DNA from: Planomicrobium sp. CPCC 101110
Lineage (GTDB): Bacteria > Bacillota > Bacilli > Bacillales_A > Planococcaceae
DNA length: 64,000 nt
Direction: 5' to 3'
NCBI RefSeq assembly: GCF_007859395.1
Contig: NZ_VOHD01000006.1
Span: 310,001 to 374,000 of the forward strand
The position numbers and the translations under genes were made by a program. Shown one piece after another: positions 16,852 to 25,582 of this stretch (positions are counted from its first letter, which is position 1; the number at the start of each line of letters is the position of its first letter). The notes under the pieces were generated by a model. That model made no database searches. It saw nothing but the letters and a program-made list of their open reading frames with translations, and was not told the origin of the DNA.

Positions 16852-17340
16852 ATGGCTATGGGCATTTTTTTGGCACTTATCGGCGGTGCATTTGTCTGCG
16901 TGCAAAACACATTCAACGCAAACGTCAAAAAGCGGATCAGTGTCTGGTCCACTACTGCGCTTGTCCTGCTGCTCGGTTTTGCCGCTTCGTTTTCTGCTGG
17001 CCTTGCATTTGAAGGAACAGGGCTCTTCAAATTCCAAGCGGAACCATGGTTTTGGTTCAGCGGCATTTTAGGCGTAGGCGTTGTGGCTTGTGTGACACAA
17101 GGCGTGCAGATCCTCGGGCCAAGCCGTGCCATATCGCTCGTCATGGTTTCGCAGATTTTCTTTGGATTGATGTGGGATACGCTTGGCTGGTTCGGGCTGG
17201 AGCAGGTGCCGTTTACTTGGCAATCGCTTCTCGGCGTTCTTCTGATCAGCGGTGGTGTTCTGCTGTTCCAACTTGGGCCAAAATTGAAGCAAAAACAGAC
17301 CTTGAATGTGAATTCCGGCTCTATAGAGGCGAACGATTGA
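16852..17340 (+). CDS. YdcZ/DUF606 family membrane transporter subunit, second copy
   Basis: A 162-residue five-TM YdcZ homologue. It has FLALIGGAFVCVQNTFNANV at the N terminus, FWFSGILGVGVVACVTQGVQILGPSRA in the middle and LGVLLISGGVLLFQLGPKL near the end. It follows the Crp-type gene by 11 nt with a TAGGAGG site and ends before a strong terminator. This closes a three-gene operon encoding two non-identical half-transporters and a regulator. Confidence 0.8.
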   Translation: MAMGIFLALIGGAFVCVQNTFNANVKKRISVWSTTALVLLLGFAASFSAGLAFEGTGLFKFQAEPWFWFSGILGVGVVACVTQGVQILGPSRAISLVMVSQIFFGLMWDTLGWFGLEQVPFTWQSLLGVLLISGGVLLFQLGPKLKQKQTLNVNSGSIEAND

Positions 17341-17351
17341 AAAGAAAACAA

Positions 17352-17398
17352 AAGAAACCCGGCAAGCCTTTTTGAGACATGCTTGCCGGGTTTCTTTT
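17352..17398. terminator. Bidirectional terminator
   Basis: Perfect 17-bp stem (17352-17368 with 17382-17398) with a 13-nt loop, between the YdcZ operon and the converging fbp gene. Confidence 0.88.
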
Positions 17399-17447
17399 TG
17401 CAGGGCTGCGTCGATTGATAAGATTACATGGCAGCGCATGATGCCAA

Positions 17448-19382
17448 TCAATTCATATAGCGATATTCCCTCAGGCTGTTCAAAATGGAAATTTCCTGAA
17501 GCAATTCCTCCCCTATATTCGTCTCTCTAACCTTTTGCCGCTCCAGTTCTTCATCGACCAATCTCTTGACCGACAATACATCGGTTCCATTAGCCAGAAC
17601 ATCTTCTTTTGAATTGAAACGCTGATGGGCGACAAGCTGCATGCCGTAAGAATTGTACAGCAGCGTATATCCGGCGATTCCTGTAGTCGACTGATAGGCT
17701 TTTGAAAATCCGCCATCGATGACGATCATTTTGCCGTTCGCTTTGATCGGGTTTTCCCCGTCGCGCTCTTTGACGGGTGTATGGCCATTGATGATGCGCC
17801 CATGATCCGGATCCAGATCAAATTCTGCAAGTATTTTCCGGCACATTCCCTCGTCTTCACGCAGATAATAATAAGGGTTTTTCCGCTCTTTATGCGTTTC
17901 TTTTTCTTTGATAAAGTACCGCTCGAATGTGGTCATTTCTCTTTTGCCGAACAGTGAAGAATACTCTCCGGTCCAAAGGTACCATACCATATCGGTTGCG
18001 ATGTCGTCGGTTTCTTCGGGATGGGCGAAAGAATAGCGGAGATAACGTTCGAAAACATCCAGCAAATCACGGCCGGCATATGTCTTGCCCTCAATCTCCA
18101 TTTTCTCCATATTGCCGTTTTCATCGAGCGGAATGCAGCCGTGTATCAAGAGATTGCCGTTGTACTTCAAGTAAAGGCTGCCTTTTTTCATGAGGAAGCT
18201 CATATGTCTTGTAAGCTTTTCGGAATGCTGGACAGAAAACAGCAGTTTATCAATCACTTGCTGTTCTTCTTCCAGCAATTCTTCCGGCTTTTTTGGATTG
18301 ACTGTTGCAAAACATGTATTTTCCAAAGAATAGGTTTTTCCGTGAAGGGTCACTTCGTTTTTATCGTAATCCACTTTTTCCAGCAAAAGCCGGTTAGACA
18401 TATCAAAGCACGGGCGTCTTTTTATGATAGGGCTTTCCAGCTTGAACTGAATGATGGAAATGGCTTGGTGGATTTTGGTGATTTGCAGCTGCTCTTGCTC
18501 TGTCAACGTGACATCGGAACTTCTTTTCGGCCGGAAAGCAGGATTGTCTTCGTAATACTTCTCAGCAAGGTTCAAAAGCGGCCGCAAGTTGATCCCGTAT
18601 ACATCCTCAATGATATCCAAGTTGTTATAGCGGGCGCAGATCCGGATAATGTTCGCCAGGCAAACCTTGGATCCGGCAAAAGCGCCTATCCACAAAACAT
18701 CATGATTGCCCCATTGAATATCGACCGAATGATAGTCGATAAGCGTATCCACTATTTTATGGGGAGCGGGACCCCGGTCATATATATCCCCGACCACATG
18801 AAGATGATCTACCACCAATCGCTGAGTGGTATAGGCGAGGCCTATAATCAGCTTATCGGTTTGATCGAGCGAAATAAGCTGCTGGACGATTTTTTCATAA
18901 TAATCTTTCTTGTTCTTGAATTCATCGGTCTTATATAACAGCTCTTCGATAATATAAACAAACCTTTTTGGCAATGCTTTACGCAATTTGGAGCGGGTGT
19001 ATTTGGATGATGCGTAGGATATCAGCTTCAGCATGCGTTCGATGATTTCTATATACCAGTCATGCAATTCCTTCTCGCTATTGAAATTGTTTTTAATCAA
19101 TTTCAATTTCTCTTCCGGATAATAGACCAAAGTCGCAAATTCATTTATTTCTTCTTCCGATATCTTATCTTTGAAAAGGTCTTTAATTTTCACTTTTACG
19201 TTTCCAGATCCGTTTCGCAGCACGTGCTGGAATGCCTGGTACTCGCCGTGCAAATCGCTGACAAAATGTTCCGTGCCCTTCGGCAGATCCAAAATCGCTT
19301 CCAGATTGATGATTTCAGTGGCCACTTTTTCTTCACTATCGTATTTTTGCGCCAACAAATCCAAGTATTTTGAACTTAACAT
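17448..19382 (-). CDS. fbp: Class III fructose-1,6-bisphosphatase
   Basis: A 644-residue enzyme of the Firmicutes class III family (about 640-670 residues, as in Bacillus subtilis Fbp). It hydrolyses fructose-1,6-bisphosphate in gluconeogenesis. The metallophosphoesterase core is visible: [39 protein letters not shown], and [16 protein letters not shown] near residue 525. The start at 19382 is set by GGAGGAGG. An in-frame ATG at 19418 overlaps this site. It is monocistronic. Confidence 0.94.
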   Translation of the reverse strand: MLSSKYLDLLAQKYDSEEKVATEIINLEAILDLPKGTEHFVSDLHGEYQAFQHVLRNGSGNVKVKIKDLFKDKISEEEINEFATLVYYPEEKLKLIKNNFNSEKELHDWYIEIIERMLKLISYASSKYTRSKLRKALPKRFVYIIEELLYKTDEFKNKKDYYEKIVQQLISLDQTDKLIIGLAYTTQRLVVDHLHVVGDIYDRGPAPHKIVDTLIDYHSVDIQWGNHDVLWIGAFAGSKVCLANIIRICARYNNLDIIEDVYGINLRPLLNLAEKYYEDNPAFRPKRSSDVTLTEQEQLQITKIHQAISIIQFKLESPIIKRRPCFDMSNRLLLEKVDYDKNEVTLHGKTYSLENTCFATVNPKKPEELLEEEQQVIDKLLFSVQHSEKLTRHMSFLMKKGSLYLKYNGNLLIHGCIPLDENGNMEKMEIEGKTYAGRDLLDVFERYLRYSFAHPEETDDIATDMVWYLWTGEYSSLFGKREMTTFERYFIKEKETHKERKNPYYYLREDEGMCRKILAEFDLDPDHGRIINGHTPVKERDGENPIKANGKMIVIDGGFSKAYQSTTGIAGYTLLYNSYGMQLVAHQRFNSKEDVLANGTDVLSVKRLVDEELERQKVRETNIGEELLQEISILNSLREYRYMN

Positions 19383-19614
19383 CAAGCAACCTCCTCCTAA
19401 TCTCGTAAAGCCTTCCATAGAGTATAAGTACTACTTCTATTATAAAGGAAGAGAACGGGGGAAGTTATATGAATAATAATATTTTTTAAACATTTCTTCT
19501 ATTGGATTCTTTATAGATACTTAATATCTTTAATTAACATAAAAAAACGCTATCATATTTCATCCTGCGGCCAATAGCCGGCCAAATTCAAATTGAACTT
19601 AGACCCGTTATTTT

Positions 19615-20538
19615 TCAGTTGGACGCGCTGACCGGAGTTTTGAACTTTGCTTCTATTAAGGCTGCGTTGACGCCGATTGCAGCTTTGCTTCCCTCGGCAG
19701 CGGCGATGACCAGTTGGGAAGCTCCTGCAATCAGTGTATCCCCAGCTGCAAAGACGCCCTCGATGCTTGTCCGTCCCATAGCATCCGTTTCTATGCCGCC
19801 TTGAACGTTTAGTCTACAGCCTAACGATGAACCTATAGTCGTCGCTTGTACCCACTCCGGTGTGATAAATCCACCTTCGCGCGGAACTGCCGATCCGTCT
19901 TCGAACTCAATTTTCTTCAACTGTCCGTCTTCGCCGACCAATGAACGGATAGCTTGCTCATAGACCTTGATGCCTTTGCTTTCCAGAAGAGTTTTATCTG
20001 CATTGGACAGGATTTGTTTGCCATTGGTGCATACGATAAGATCGTCGGTCCAGTTGGAAACCACTTTTGCCAAATGCATGGCTTTGGGATTTTCAGATAT
20101 GACCGCTAGCGGACGGTCCTGCAGTTCCCAGCCATCACAGAACGGGCAGCTGAAAAGACTTTTTCCATAGTATTCCTCCACCTTTTCGACATCAGGCAAT
20201 TTATCCTTGAAGCCAGTTGCCAATATTACTTTTTGGGCGAAAAAGACAGATCCATCCTCCGCTTCGATCCGGAACAGGCCATCTGCCTTGTTGACACTTT
20301 CCACCCGCTGTTTTTCAATGGCTACGCTTGGATACTTCCTCAATTCTTCTTGTGCGATCCGTTTCAGCTCCTGAGGATCAATGCCATCCCTGGTCATAAA
20401 ACCATGGGACTCGGATGTCACGGCATTCCTTGGCTTGTTGTCATCGAACAAAACCGTTTTCCTTCTTGATCTTCCGAGGACCAGCGAGGCATTCAATCCA
20501 GCTGGACCTCCTCCGATTACTGCACAATCAATTATCAT
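19615..20538 (-). CDS. Thioredoxin-reductase-like NAD(P)/FAD disulfide oxidoreductase
   Basis: A 307-residue pyridine nucleotide-disulfide oxidoreductase of the small TrxR fold. The FAD site is IGGGPAGLNASL, the redox pair is Cys131/Cys134 in FSCPFCDGWEL, and GVFAAGDTL is the second FAD contact. It transfers electrons from NAD(P)H to a disulfide. It could be a bacillithiol- or hypochlorite-stress reductase rather than a true thioredoxin reductase. It lies 23 nt after an Rrf2 regulator gene in one operon, the arrangement known for redox-sensing Rrf2 proteins such as HypR. Confidence 0.85.
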   Translation of the reverse strand: MIIDCAVIGGGPAGLNASLVLGRSRRKTVLFDDNKPRNAVTSESHGFMTRDGIDPQELKRIAQEELRKYPSVAIEKQRVESVNKADGLFRIEAEDGSVFFAQKVILATGFKDKLPDVEKVEEYYGKSLFSCPFCDGWELQDRPLAVISENPKAMHLAKVVSNWTDDLIVCTNGKQILSNADKTLLESKGIKVYEQAIRSLVGEDGQLKKIEFEDGSAVPREGGFITPEWVQATTIGSSLGCRLNVQGGIETDAMGRTSIEGVFAAGDTLIAGASQLVIAAAEGSKAAIGVNAALIEAKFKTPVSASN

Positions 20539-20561
20539 TTCATCGTCCCCATTTCTCTGAT

Positions 20562-20987
20562 TTAGTCGGCTTCTTTGCTGATCGGCTTTGAATGCTGTTC
20601 TTCAATTCTTTCTACAAGTCCACTCAGAAGCTGATTTGCCAGTTCCTCTTTCATATTTTCTTCAGCATCCCTCATTACTTTTTCAATCTGGCAGCCTTCG
20701 TGGTGCAATGAGCAATTAAAGAGATTTGTATCTCCTTCAATCGCGTTGATGACATCGAGGAATGAAACGTCTTTTTGGAATCTTGATAGTGTATAGCCCC
20801 CTTTAACCCCTGGCGTTGATTCGATCAATCCTGCCTTGGTGAGCTTGGTCAATATTTTAGACAGGTACGTGGGAGAAAGTTTCTGTTTTTCAGCCAATTC
20901 TTGGACCCCGATTGTATTTCCCTCCGGCAAGCGCATAATGTGCACCATCGTGTGAAGGGCATAGTTGGTCGCGTTTGAATATTTCAT
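20562..20987 (-). CDS. Rrf2 family redox-type regulator
   Basis: A 141-residue Rrf2 winged-helix regulator with the usual N-terminal KYSNATNYALHTMVHIM. The recognition helix is in KLSPTYLSKILTKLTKAGL, followed by the wing VKGGYTLSR. Cys92 and Cys99 lie in NCSLHHEGC, in the region where Rrf2 sensors carry thiols or Fe-S ligands. It is first in an operon with a flavin disulfide reductase, so it is probably a thiol-stress repressor of that operon. The start at 20987 follows TTGGAGG. Confidence 0.85.
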   Translation of the reverse strand: MKYSNATNYALHTMVHIMRLPEGNTIGVQELAEKQKLSPTYLSKILTKLTKAGLIESTPGVKGGYTLSRFQKDVSFLDVINAIEGDTNLFNCSLHHEGCQIEKVMRDAEENMKEELANQLLSGLVERIEEQHSKPISKEAD

Positions 20988-21007
20988 AAGAACCTCCAAA
21001 ACTTATT

Positions 21008-21039
21008 TTAAAGACATAAAAGACTCTAGTTATCTTTAA
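21008..21039. promoter_or_regulatory. Possible Rrf2 operator
   Basis: TTAAAGA at 21008-21014 and its inverse TCTTTAA at 21033-21039, just upstream of the Rrf2 gene start. The arms are short and the spacing is wide. Confidence 0.25.
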
Positions 21040-21117
21040 TTGAATCTAACTTATCATGCCTGCTGATTGAAGTCAACTTGAAATGCCTAAGACTTGTTTT
21101 CTATACTCGAACATATA

Positions 21118-21163
21118 AAAAAGAACACCAGAACCGGGCATCCTGTGTTCTCGTGTTCTTTTT
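21118..21163 (-). terminator. Terminator of the ECF sigma/anti-sigma operon
   Basis: Stem AAAAAGAACAC / GTGTTCTTTTT around a 24-nt loop. On the minus strand it begins at the stop codon of the anti-sigma gene and is followed by TTTTTT. Confidence 0.75.
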
Positions 21164-22103
21164 AATATTTATCGGCTGTCGCGCCAAGGACTGCAGTACG
21201 AACCATAGGGGCATCGTTGAACTTTCTCAGCTCCTCAGGCGTTCCAGTCACTACTGCACCTGCTATTTTCATATTATCCGGGGTCAACACCGACTTCCCA
21301 GCGTCGGTCAGGGCATCATAAAGGCGATGGGCTTCTTGTTTGGAATCTCCTTCTCCTTGCAGCCATTCAATGTGCTGGATAAACCTTTTGGCGGAATCTT
21401 CATTTGCTTCTTCTATTCTGGAGATGAAGCCGTATGCATCCTCTCCAGAAATCGGCTGCACGGCACTCCCCTGTTCATCACCAGAAGCCGTATCCACCCA
21501 ATACCAGGCTAATTGGTCAGAGAATTGTTTACGCACTTCATCAATCGTGTAACTCTGATCAAAAGAGAAGGCCATTTCCACTACTTGATGATCTGCAATT
21601 TCATCCAGCAGAGCTCGATCATCAGGCAAGAATGAGTAGTTTTTAATCGGCGAATAAAATTCAACTACTCTTTCCCCTTGAAAATACAGCGGAATTCGTT
21701 CCTCTTCTATATTTCCGGAACTTGAAATCGCAGAAGTAAGACTTTCATGGGAAGTGCCTAAAATGGAATGGACTTTCGTATGCTCTCCCCATGGAACTGG
21801 AACCCCATCAATTTCCTTGTAACGGGCTGTCGTCACGGTAGTCGAATAAGGTGTATTTGTAAAAATTGATCCATTGTTTTCTATGTTCGCCCCTTTGACA
21901 AATTGCCACATATTATCGTAGATCTGTGTTTCCTCTGCTTTTTTGTACATCTGGTATGTGCCGACCCATATGAGCCCCCCAAAGAAGAGAATGCTTACAC
22001 AAATGGTAGCGAAGATATTTCGCAGAAGAGATTTTCTTCTAGCCTTTTTCACCAATTGTGAAAAATCATTATCCACTTGGAACAATCCGCCTTTTTCACT
22101 CAT
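21162..22103 (-). CDS. Anti-sigma factor with Sigma_reg N/C domains
   Basis: A 313-residue single-pass membrane protein. An N-terminal cytoplasmic segment with FSQLVKKARRKSLLRN precedes a TM helix (about residues 29-49). A long extracytoplasmic domain follows, containing TARYKEIDGVPVPWGEH, PLYFQGERVVEFYSP and a C-terminal AVVTGTPEELRKFN. This matches my knowledge of the anti-sigma factor C-terminal domain family found beside ECF sigma genes in Bacilli. It overlaps the sigma gene by 8 nt, so it is translationally coupled. The signal sensed is unknown. Confidence 0.75.
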   Translation of the reverse strand: MSEKGGLFQVDNDFSQLVKKARRKSLLRNIFATICVSILFFGGLIWVGTYQMYKKAEETQIYDNMWQFVKGANIENNGSIFTNTPYSTTVTTARYKEIDGVPVPWGEHTKVHSILGTSHESLTSAISSSGNIEEERIPLYFQGERVVEFYSPIKNYSFLPDDRALLDEIADHQVVEMAFSFDQSYTIDEVRKQFSDQLAWYWVDTASGDEQGSAVQPISGEDAYGFISRIEEANEDSAKRFIQHIEWLQGEGDSKQEAHRLYDALTDAGKSVLTPDNMKIAGAVVTGTPEELRKFNDAPMVRTAVLGATADKY

Positions 22104-22599
22104 GTTTTTGCCTCCTATATTCTTTCATAAAGTCTTGTCTTGCCCGATATAACGTAGTCTTTACCGAATCCTCCTTCATCTCGTAAACTTCTGCAATCTC
22201 CCGGATAGCCAGCCCCGAACTGTATTTCATCAGGAGTATTTGCTGCTGTTTCGGCTTCAGTTCTGCAAAGATGCTTTCCATATCTTTTCTCGCTTCGCTT
22301 TGCAGTGCCGCTTTTTCAGGTGTATGATCTTCAAACAGCTTGTGAAAGTTAAATTTTTTCAATATTGCTTGCCTTCTGGACCCTTTGCGATACAAATCAT
22401 AATATCCATTGACTGATACACGATAAAGCCAGCTTTCCACGTTTATATGGCTGATCGAATCGATGTAGAGGATAAACTTGTAAGCAGTTTCTTGAACCAC
22501 ATCTTCAGCGTCTTCTTTAGAAGCTCCGATTTTCATCAAATATGCTTTAACTTTCTGCAAGCATTCGTAAAGCTTTTGCTCCATCATCGCATCATTCAT
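22096..22599 (-). CDS. ECF-type RNA polymerase sigma factor
   Basis: A 167-residue sigma-70 family protein with only regions 2 and 4. Region 2 contains KEDAEDVVQETAYKFILYI and SWLYRVSVNGYYDLYRK. Region 4 contains LKPKQQQILLMKYSSGLAIREIAEVY and KTTLYRARQDF. CAAGGAGG fixes the start at 22599. The overlapping downstream gene encodes its membrane-bound anti-sigma. Together they make an extracytoplasmic stress switch whose regulon is not visible here. Confidence 0.88.
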   Translation of the reverse strand: MNDAMMEQKLYECLQKVKAYLMKIGASKEDAEDVVQETAYKFILYIDSISHINVESWLYRVSVNGYYDLYRKGSRRQAILKKFNFHKLFEDHTPEKAALQSEARKDMESIFAELKPKQQQILLMKYSSGLAIREIAEVYEMKEDSVKTTLYRARQDFMKEYRRQKHE

Positions 22600-22701
22600 T
22601 TGTTGGCCTCCTTGCTTATAAAACGTGCGTAAAGAGCAAAGGTGAACAAAAAGGTGAAACTTTGCCTTCCATAAGTCCAACTGTCAAAGCCATGCCCAAA
22701 A

Positions 22702-22728
22702 AAACAGCGGCTTTTGCAGCCGCTGTTT
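22702..22728. terminator. Terminator of a small membrane protein gene
   Basis: Perfect 11-bp stem AAACAGCGGCT / AGCCGCTGTTT with a 5-nt loop. It separates the 58-residue membrane protein gene from the sigma operon. Confidence 0.75.
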
Positions 22729-22784
22729 CTGTCATATTGCTGTTTTACTGCTCTTTGAATATCAATATCCTTAAGTTTAAGTTA

Positions 22785-22961
22785 TTATGCCGCTTTCTTT
22801 TCTTTTAAAATCCATATGTATAATATCGCGTAATGGCACAATGCAAGCAAAGGCACCAGCCACAGGAGCATAATATATGAATCCGGCTTTAAAAAAGTTG
22901 CAAGAGCAGTTGCCAGCAATCCATAAGAAACTAGCAAAATCAGCCTTTTTTTTGTATGCAT
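22785..22961 (-). CDS. Small two-TM membrane protein, 58 residues
   Basis: A short gene with AAGGGGA seven bases before ATG 22959-22961 and a strong terminator after its stop. The protein is MHTKKR then two hydrophobic helices (residues about 7-25 and 30-51) separated by LKPDSY, ending in the basic tail LKEKKAA. The hairpin of two helices with positive ends is typical of small Firmicute membrane proteins. I do not recognise a family. It lies upstream of the ECF operon but is probably transcribed separately. Confidence 0.65.
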   Translation of the reverse strand: MHTKKRLILLVSYGLLATALATFLKPDSYIMLLWLVPLLALCHYAILYIWILKEKKAA

Positions 22962-23389
22962 GACGGTTCCCCTTCCATCTTCAGGCCAGCGATAATGTGG
23001 TAAGGTTGTATTCAGGACATTACGGCGTCAAAAAGGCTGCCCAGCCGTTTTTTCCCCGCTCCGAATTTCAAGCTAATTATCCAAATGCCCATTAACTATT
23101 CAATCAAGTGAATTTCCAAAATTGATATATGTGTTACCGGTGATTATAATGATGATTGCTCCTACCCAAACCAATACGAGGCTGTTGCCAGCAATTCCCC
23201 CTCAAAGCTGGCTGCGTTAATCCCTGCTTCTCCCCTTTCTAACTTTAACATATTTATCCAGATGAAAGTTTTAAAAAGGAAAATCTTCTAAGAACTCCCT
23301 GCACCTCAAAAGCCAAATCTTTGATTTTTTTGTCCCAACTTAGAAGTTGTCTCCCGCTCAATGCATTTAAAATATTTTATACCAATAAA
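22962..23389. other. Intergenic region with a possible decayed fragment
   Basis: No complete gene seen. On the minus strand around 23100-23195 there is a 31-codon open stretch with a strongly hydrophobic middle (LVLVWVGAIIIIITGN). It lacks an acceptable start, so it is either a remnant or chance. Confidence 0.35.
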
Positions 23390-23419
23390 AAAGAAGGAAG
23401 CTCTGTGGCTTCCTTCTTT
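23390..23419. terminator. Terminator of the YflT/YsnF gene
   Basis: Perfect 12-bp stem AAAGAAGGAAGC / GCTTCCTTCTTT with a 6-nt loop. Confidence 0.85.
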
Positions 23420-23431
23420 CTTTTAAGGTTT

Positions 23432-24679
23432 TTATAACCGCTTGCTGTCATTTTTATTATCAACATTTGTTGTTTCTTCATCGATATCGGCCACTTCACG
23501 GCGGACTGTTTCGTCCACTCTTTCAGTGTCCTGGACTTTCCGTTTGCTGACTATTATTTCTTCAGATACGACTTCCTTCTTTGAAACGTTAACCCGCTCT
23601 TCAGAAACCGGTACGTGAATCGTGTCGTTTTCCTCGAATGCTTCCGTGCCGGCAGCTTCTTCGTTTACCGGACGGCGTTCCACATATACTTCCTCCCGTT
23701 CAACTGGCACTTCTATCGATTGATTTTCCTCGACTATATGCTTGCCAACGTTCACTTCACCAGTTTGCACGCGCTCTTTATCCACACTCAGACGCTCTTC
23801 GTGAAGGCGCAAGTGTTCTTCTTCAGTTACGCCAGATGCAAAATCGAACTCTGCACCCGTGGTTCCGGCAGTTGAACCTTTCATACCGCCAGTGCCAGAA
23901 GCAGCATCAAATGAGCTGCGCCCATCCGCTCCTGAACCGTATGGGCTGCCGGTTGCATCGCGATCGGATTCCGCTGAACCGGAAACAGAATCCAACTTGC
24001 TTGTACTGCCGGAAGCTGAGCTGAAGCCCGCACCAGTAGTGCCGGAACCTGTTTCATATGAACTTCCATCGGCCGATATCGATTTGCCGAATTCACTGTC
24101 AGCATCCGACAAGGAACCGGATGTACCACTGTTTGAGGCCTTTGCAGCCCCTGATTCAAATGCTCTGCTGGCATTTGATGAAGATGCATCAGCCTTGCTG
24201 TCCGTATCTGCCACTGAACCGGAAGAGCTGCTGGGAGAGAACGTAGCAGTGGTTTCAATAGGGGCAGTCTGGTCTATGCCGGATGAATTGCTGTAGTCCG
24301 TTGTAAAATCAGCGCCGTATTGCTCATAAGTTTCGCTGTAGTCGCTGTCTGCATAAAGCACAAGCTTGCCATTTTGGACCTGTTCCCGGTATTCCTTCGC
24401 TTCATGACGTTCCAGCCCCATGCCGTTGAACGCCGCCAATGAAGAATCATCCGAAAGGGCAGACATGACTTTTCCGATGAATCCCTGATTTTTCTTTTCT
24501 TCTGTCGCATCCACATGAACATCCGTCTGGTTATGGACCGCTGAAAATGAGGTGTTGTCACGGCCGACGACATACATATCGCTTTCGCTGTGGCCCTGTG
24601 CTTTCAATTCCTCCACTTTGCGCAGCACTTCTTCCTGGTTATCAAAAACTCCAATAAATGTATTATCTTTTTTAGCCAT
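23432..24679 (-). CDS. General stress protein: YflT-like domain, Ser/Gly-rich linker, YsnF/AvaK (DUF2382) domain
   Basis: A 415-residue three-part protein. Residues 1-110 match the general stress protein 17M/YflT domain (FIGVFDNQEEVLRKVEELKAQG, MYVVGRD). Residues about 130-285 are a serine-, glycine- and alanine-rich low-complexity linker. Residues about 285-400 are a YsnF/AvaK domain with repeated VPVEREEVYVERR and VPVSEERVNVSKKEVV strands. A good sigma-B promoter lies upstream, in line with the general stress label. The biochemical role is unknown. The linker is unusually long and shows strong composition bias. Confidence 0.82.
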   Translation of the reverse strand: MAKKDNTFIGVFDNQEEVLRKVEELKAQGHSESDMYVVGRDNTSFSAVHNQTDVHVDATEEKKNQGFIGKVMSALSDDSSLAAFNGMGLERHEAKEYREQVQNGKLVLYADSDYSETYEQYGADFTTDYSNSSGIDQTAPIETTATFSPSSSSGSVADTDSKADASSSNASRAFESGAAKASNSGTSGSLSDADSEFGKSISADGSSYETGSGTTGAGFSSASGSTSKLDSVSGSAESDRDATGSPYGSGADGRSSFDAASGTGGMKGSTAGTTGAEFDFASGVTEEEHLRLHEERLSVDKERVQTGEVNVGKHIVEENQSIEVPVEREEVYVERRPVNEEAAGTEAFEENDTIHVPVSEERVNVSKKEVVSEEIIVSKRKVQDTERVDETVRREVADIDEETTNVDNKNDSKRL

Positions 24680-24731
24680 TGCATATTCCTCCTTTTAGTG
24701 ATGAATCTCTTTAAAATCGCATAATGGTAAT

Positions 24732-24758
24732 TTACCCGTCCACGCTTGTGGAGTAAAC
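24732..24758 (-). promoter_or_regulatory. Sigma-B promoter of the YflT/YsnF gene
   Basis: Minus strand GTTTAC, 15 nt, GGGTAA. It matches the sigma-B consensus GTTTAA-N12-15-GGGTAT at ten of twelve positions and lies about 50 bases before the start of a general stress protein gene. Confidence 0.65.
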
Positions 24759-24872
24759 ATTGTTTCTATGGAATGGTTTTAGGCGGTTTTTAGCTGCTGT
24801 ATATGGGGCGGAATGCTTTCAATCCATAAAACGGGGAAGAAAAACAATATAAAGCGAAAGCAAGGTGAAAAA

Positions 24873-25430
24873 ATGAGCAGACATAATGATGTAAGATTAA
24901 GCTCCTTCATGGCCAAAATCCTTCGGCACTCTCCGGAAAAATTCGGATTGAAGTTGGATGATTACGGATATTGCGGTATTTCAGAACTGGCAAAAGTTAT
25001 ACAAGCTCAGCCTCAATGGCGGCAAATCACGGAAGAGGATATCCGCCATATTGCTGCCGCCAGCCCTAAACAGCGCTACTTGATCAAAGGCAGCCAAATC
25101 AAAGCCCGGTATGGCCACAGCATCCCTGTCCAACAGGAAACTTCAGCCAAACAAGTGCCGCCGTTCCTTTACCATGGAACATACCGTGAAGCGCTGGAAG
25201 CGATAAAGAAAGCCGGAATCCTTCCTATGGGCCGGCAGCAAGTTCATCTGTCGGAAAGCCCCTCTTTCGCCACTCTTGCAGCAAGAAGGAGAAAAAACCC
25301 ACTTCTTTTGAAGATCGATACCTACAGTGCGATGCAGGCGGGAGCAATTTTCAGGTTTGCCGGCAACGAGGTTTGGTTGTCGACATCATTGCCGCCTTCT
25401 TCTATCATTGAGGAAATTCCTTTGAAGTAA
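24873..25430 (+). CDS. kptA: RNA 2'-phosphotransferase (Tpt1/KptA family)
   Basis: A 185-residue Tpt1/KptA enzyme. It uses NAD+ to remove an RNA internal 2'-phosphate, giving ADP-ribose-1'',2''-cyclic phosphate. Active-site signatures are present: Arg18-His19 in KILRHSPEKFGL, the third arginine in KARYGHS, FLYHGTYREAL, VHLSESPSFA, and FRFAGNEVWLS. In fungi this finishes tRNA splicing; bacteria lack that pathway, so the natural substrate is unclear. The start at 24873 has AAGGTG. It stands alone. Confidence 0.88.
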   Translation: MSRHNDVRLSSFMAKILRHSPEKFGLKLDDYGYCGISELAKVIQAQPQWRQITEEDIRHIAAASPKQRYLIKGSQIKARYGHSIPVQQETSAKQVPPFLYHGTYREALEAIKKAGILPMGRQQVHLSESPSFATLAARRRKNPLLLKIDTYSAMQAGAIFRFAGNEVWLSTSLPPSSIIEEIPLK

Positions 25431-25582
25431 GCTTTTGTAAACCTCGTATTTTCTGTAAAAAAAGAGCACAGGTTTTGAATATCCGCTGCCCTTCTTGCAT
25501 TCCTGATAAATTTCTTTAGTTTTCATAGAAGGTTTCTTACGCATCCATCTTGGCAAGATTCCTGAGGAAGGTTCATACCTGC

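Noticed and set aside
18021..18938. Plus-strand open frame of 305 codons opposite fbp
   Set aside because: It is the antisense of the well-supported class III FBPase gene, with no ribosome site and no domain-like sequence.
23100..23195. 31-codon hydrophobic frame on the minus strand considered as a small membrane protein
   Set aside because: It would need an ATT start placed directly against the ribosome site; kept only as a possible remnant.
23859..24296. Plus-strand open frame of 145 codons opposite the YsnF-type gene
   Set aside because: The long antisense frame is a by-product of the repetitive serine/glycine codons of the linker.
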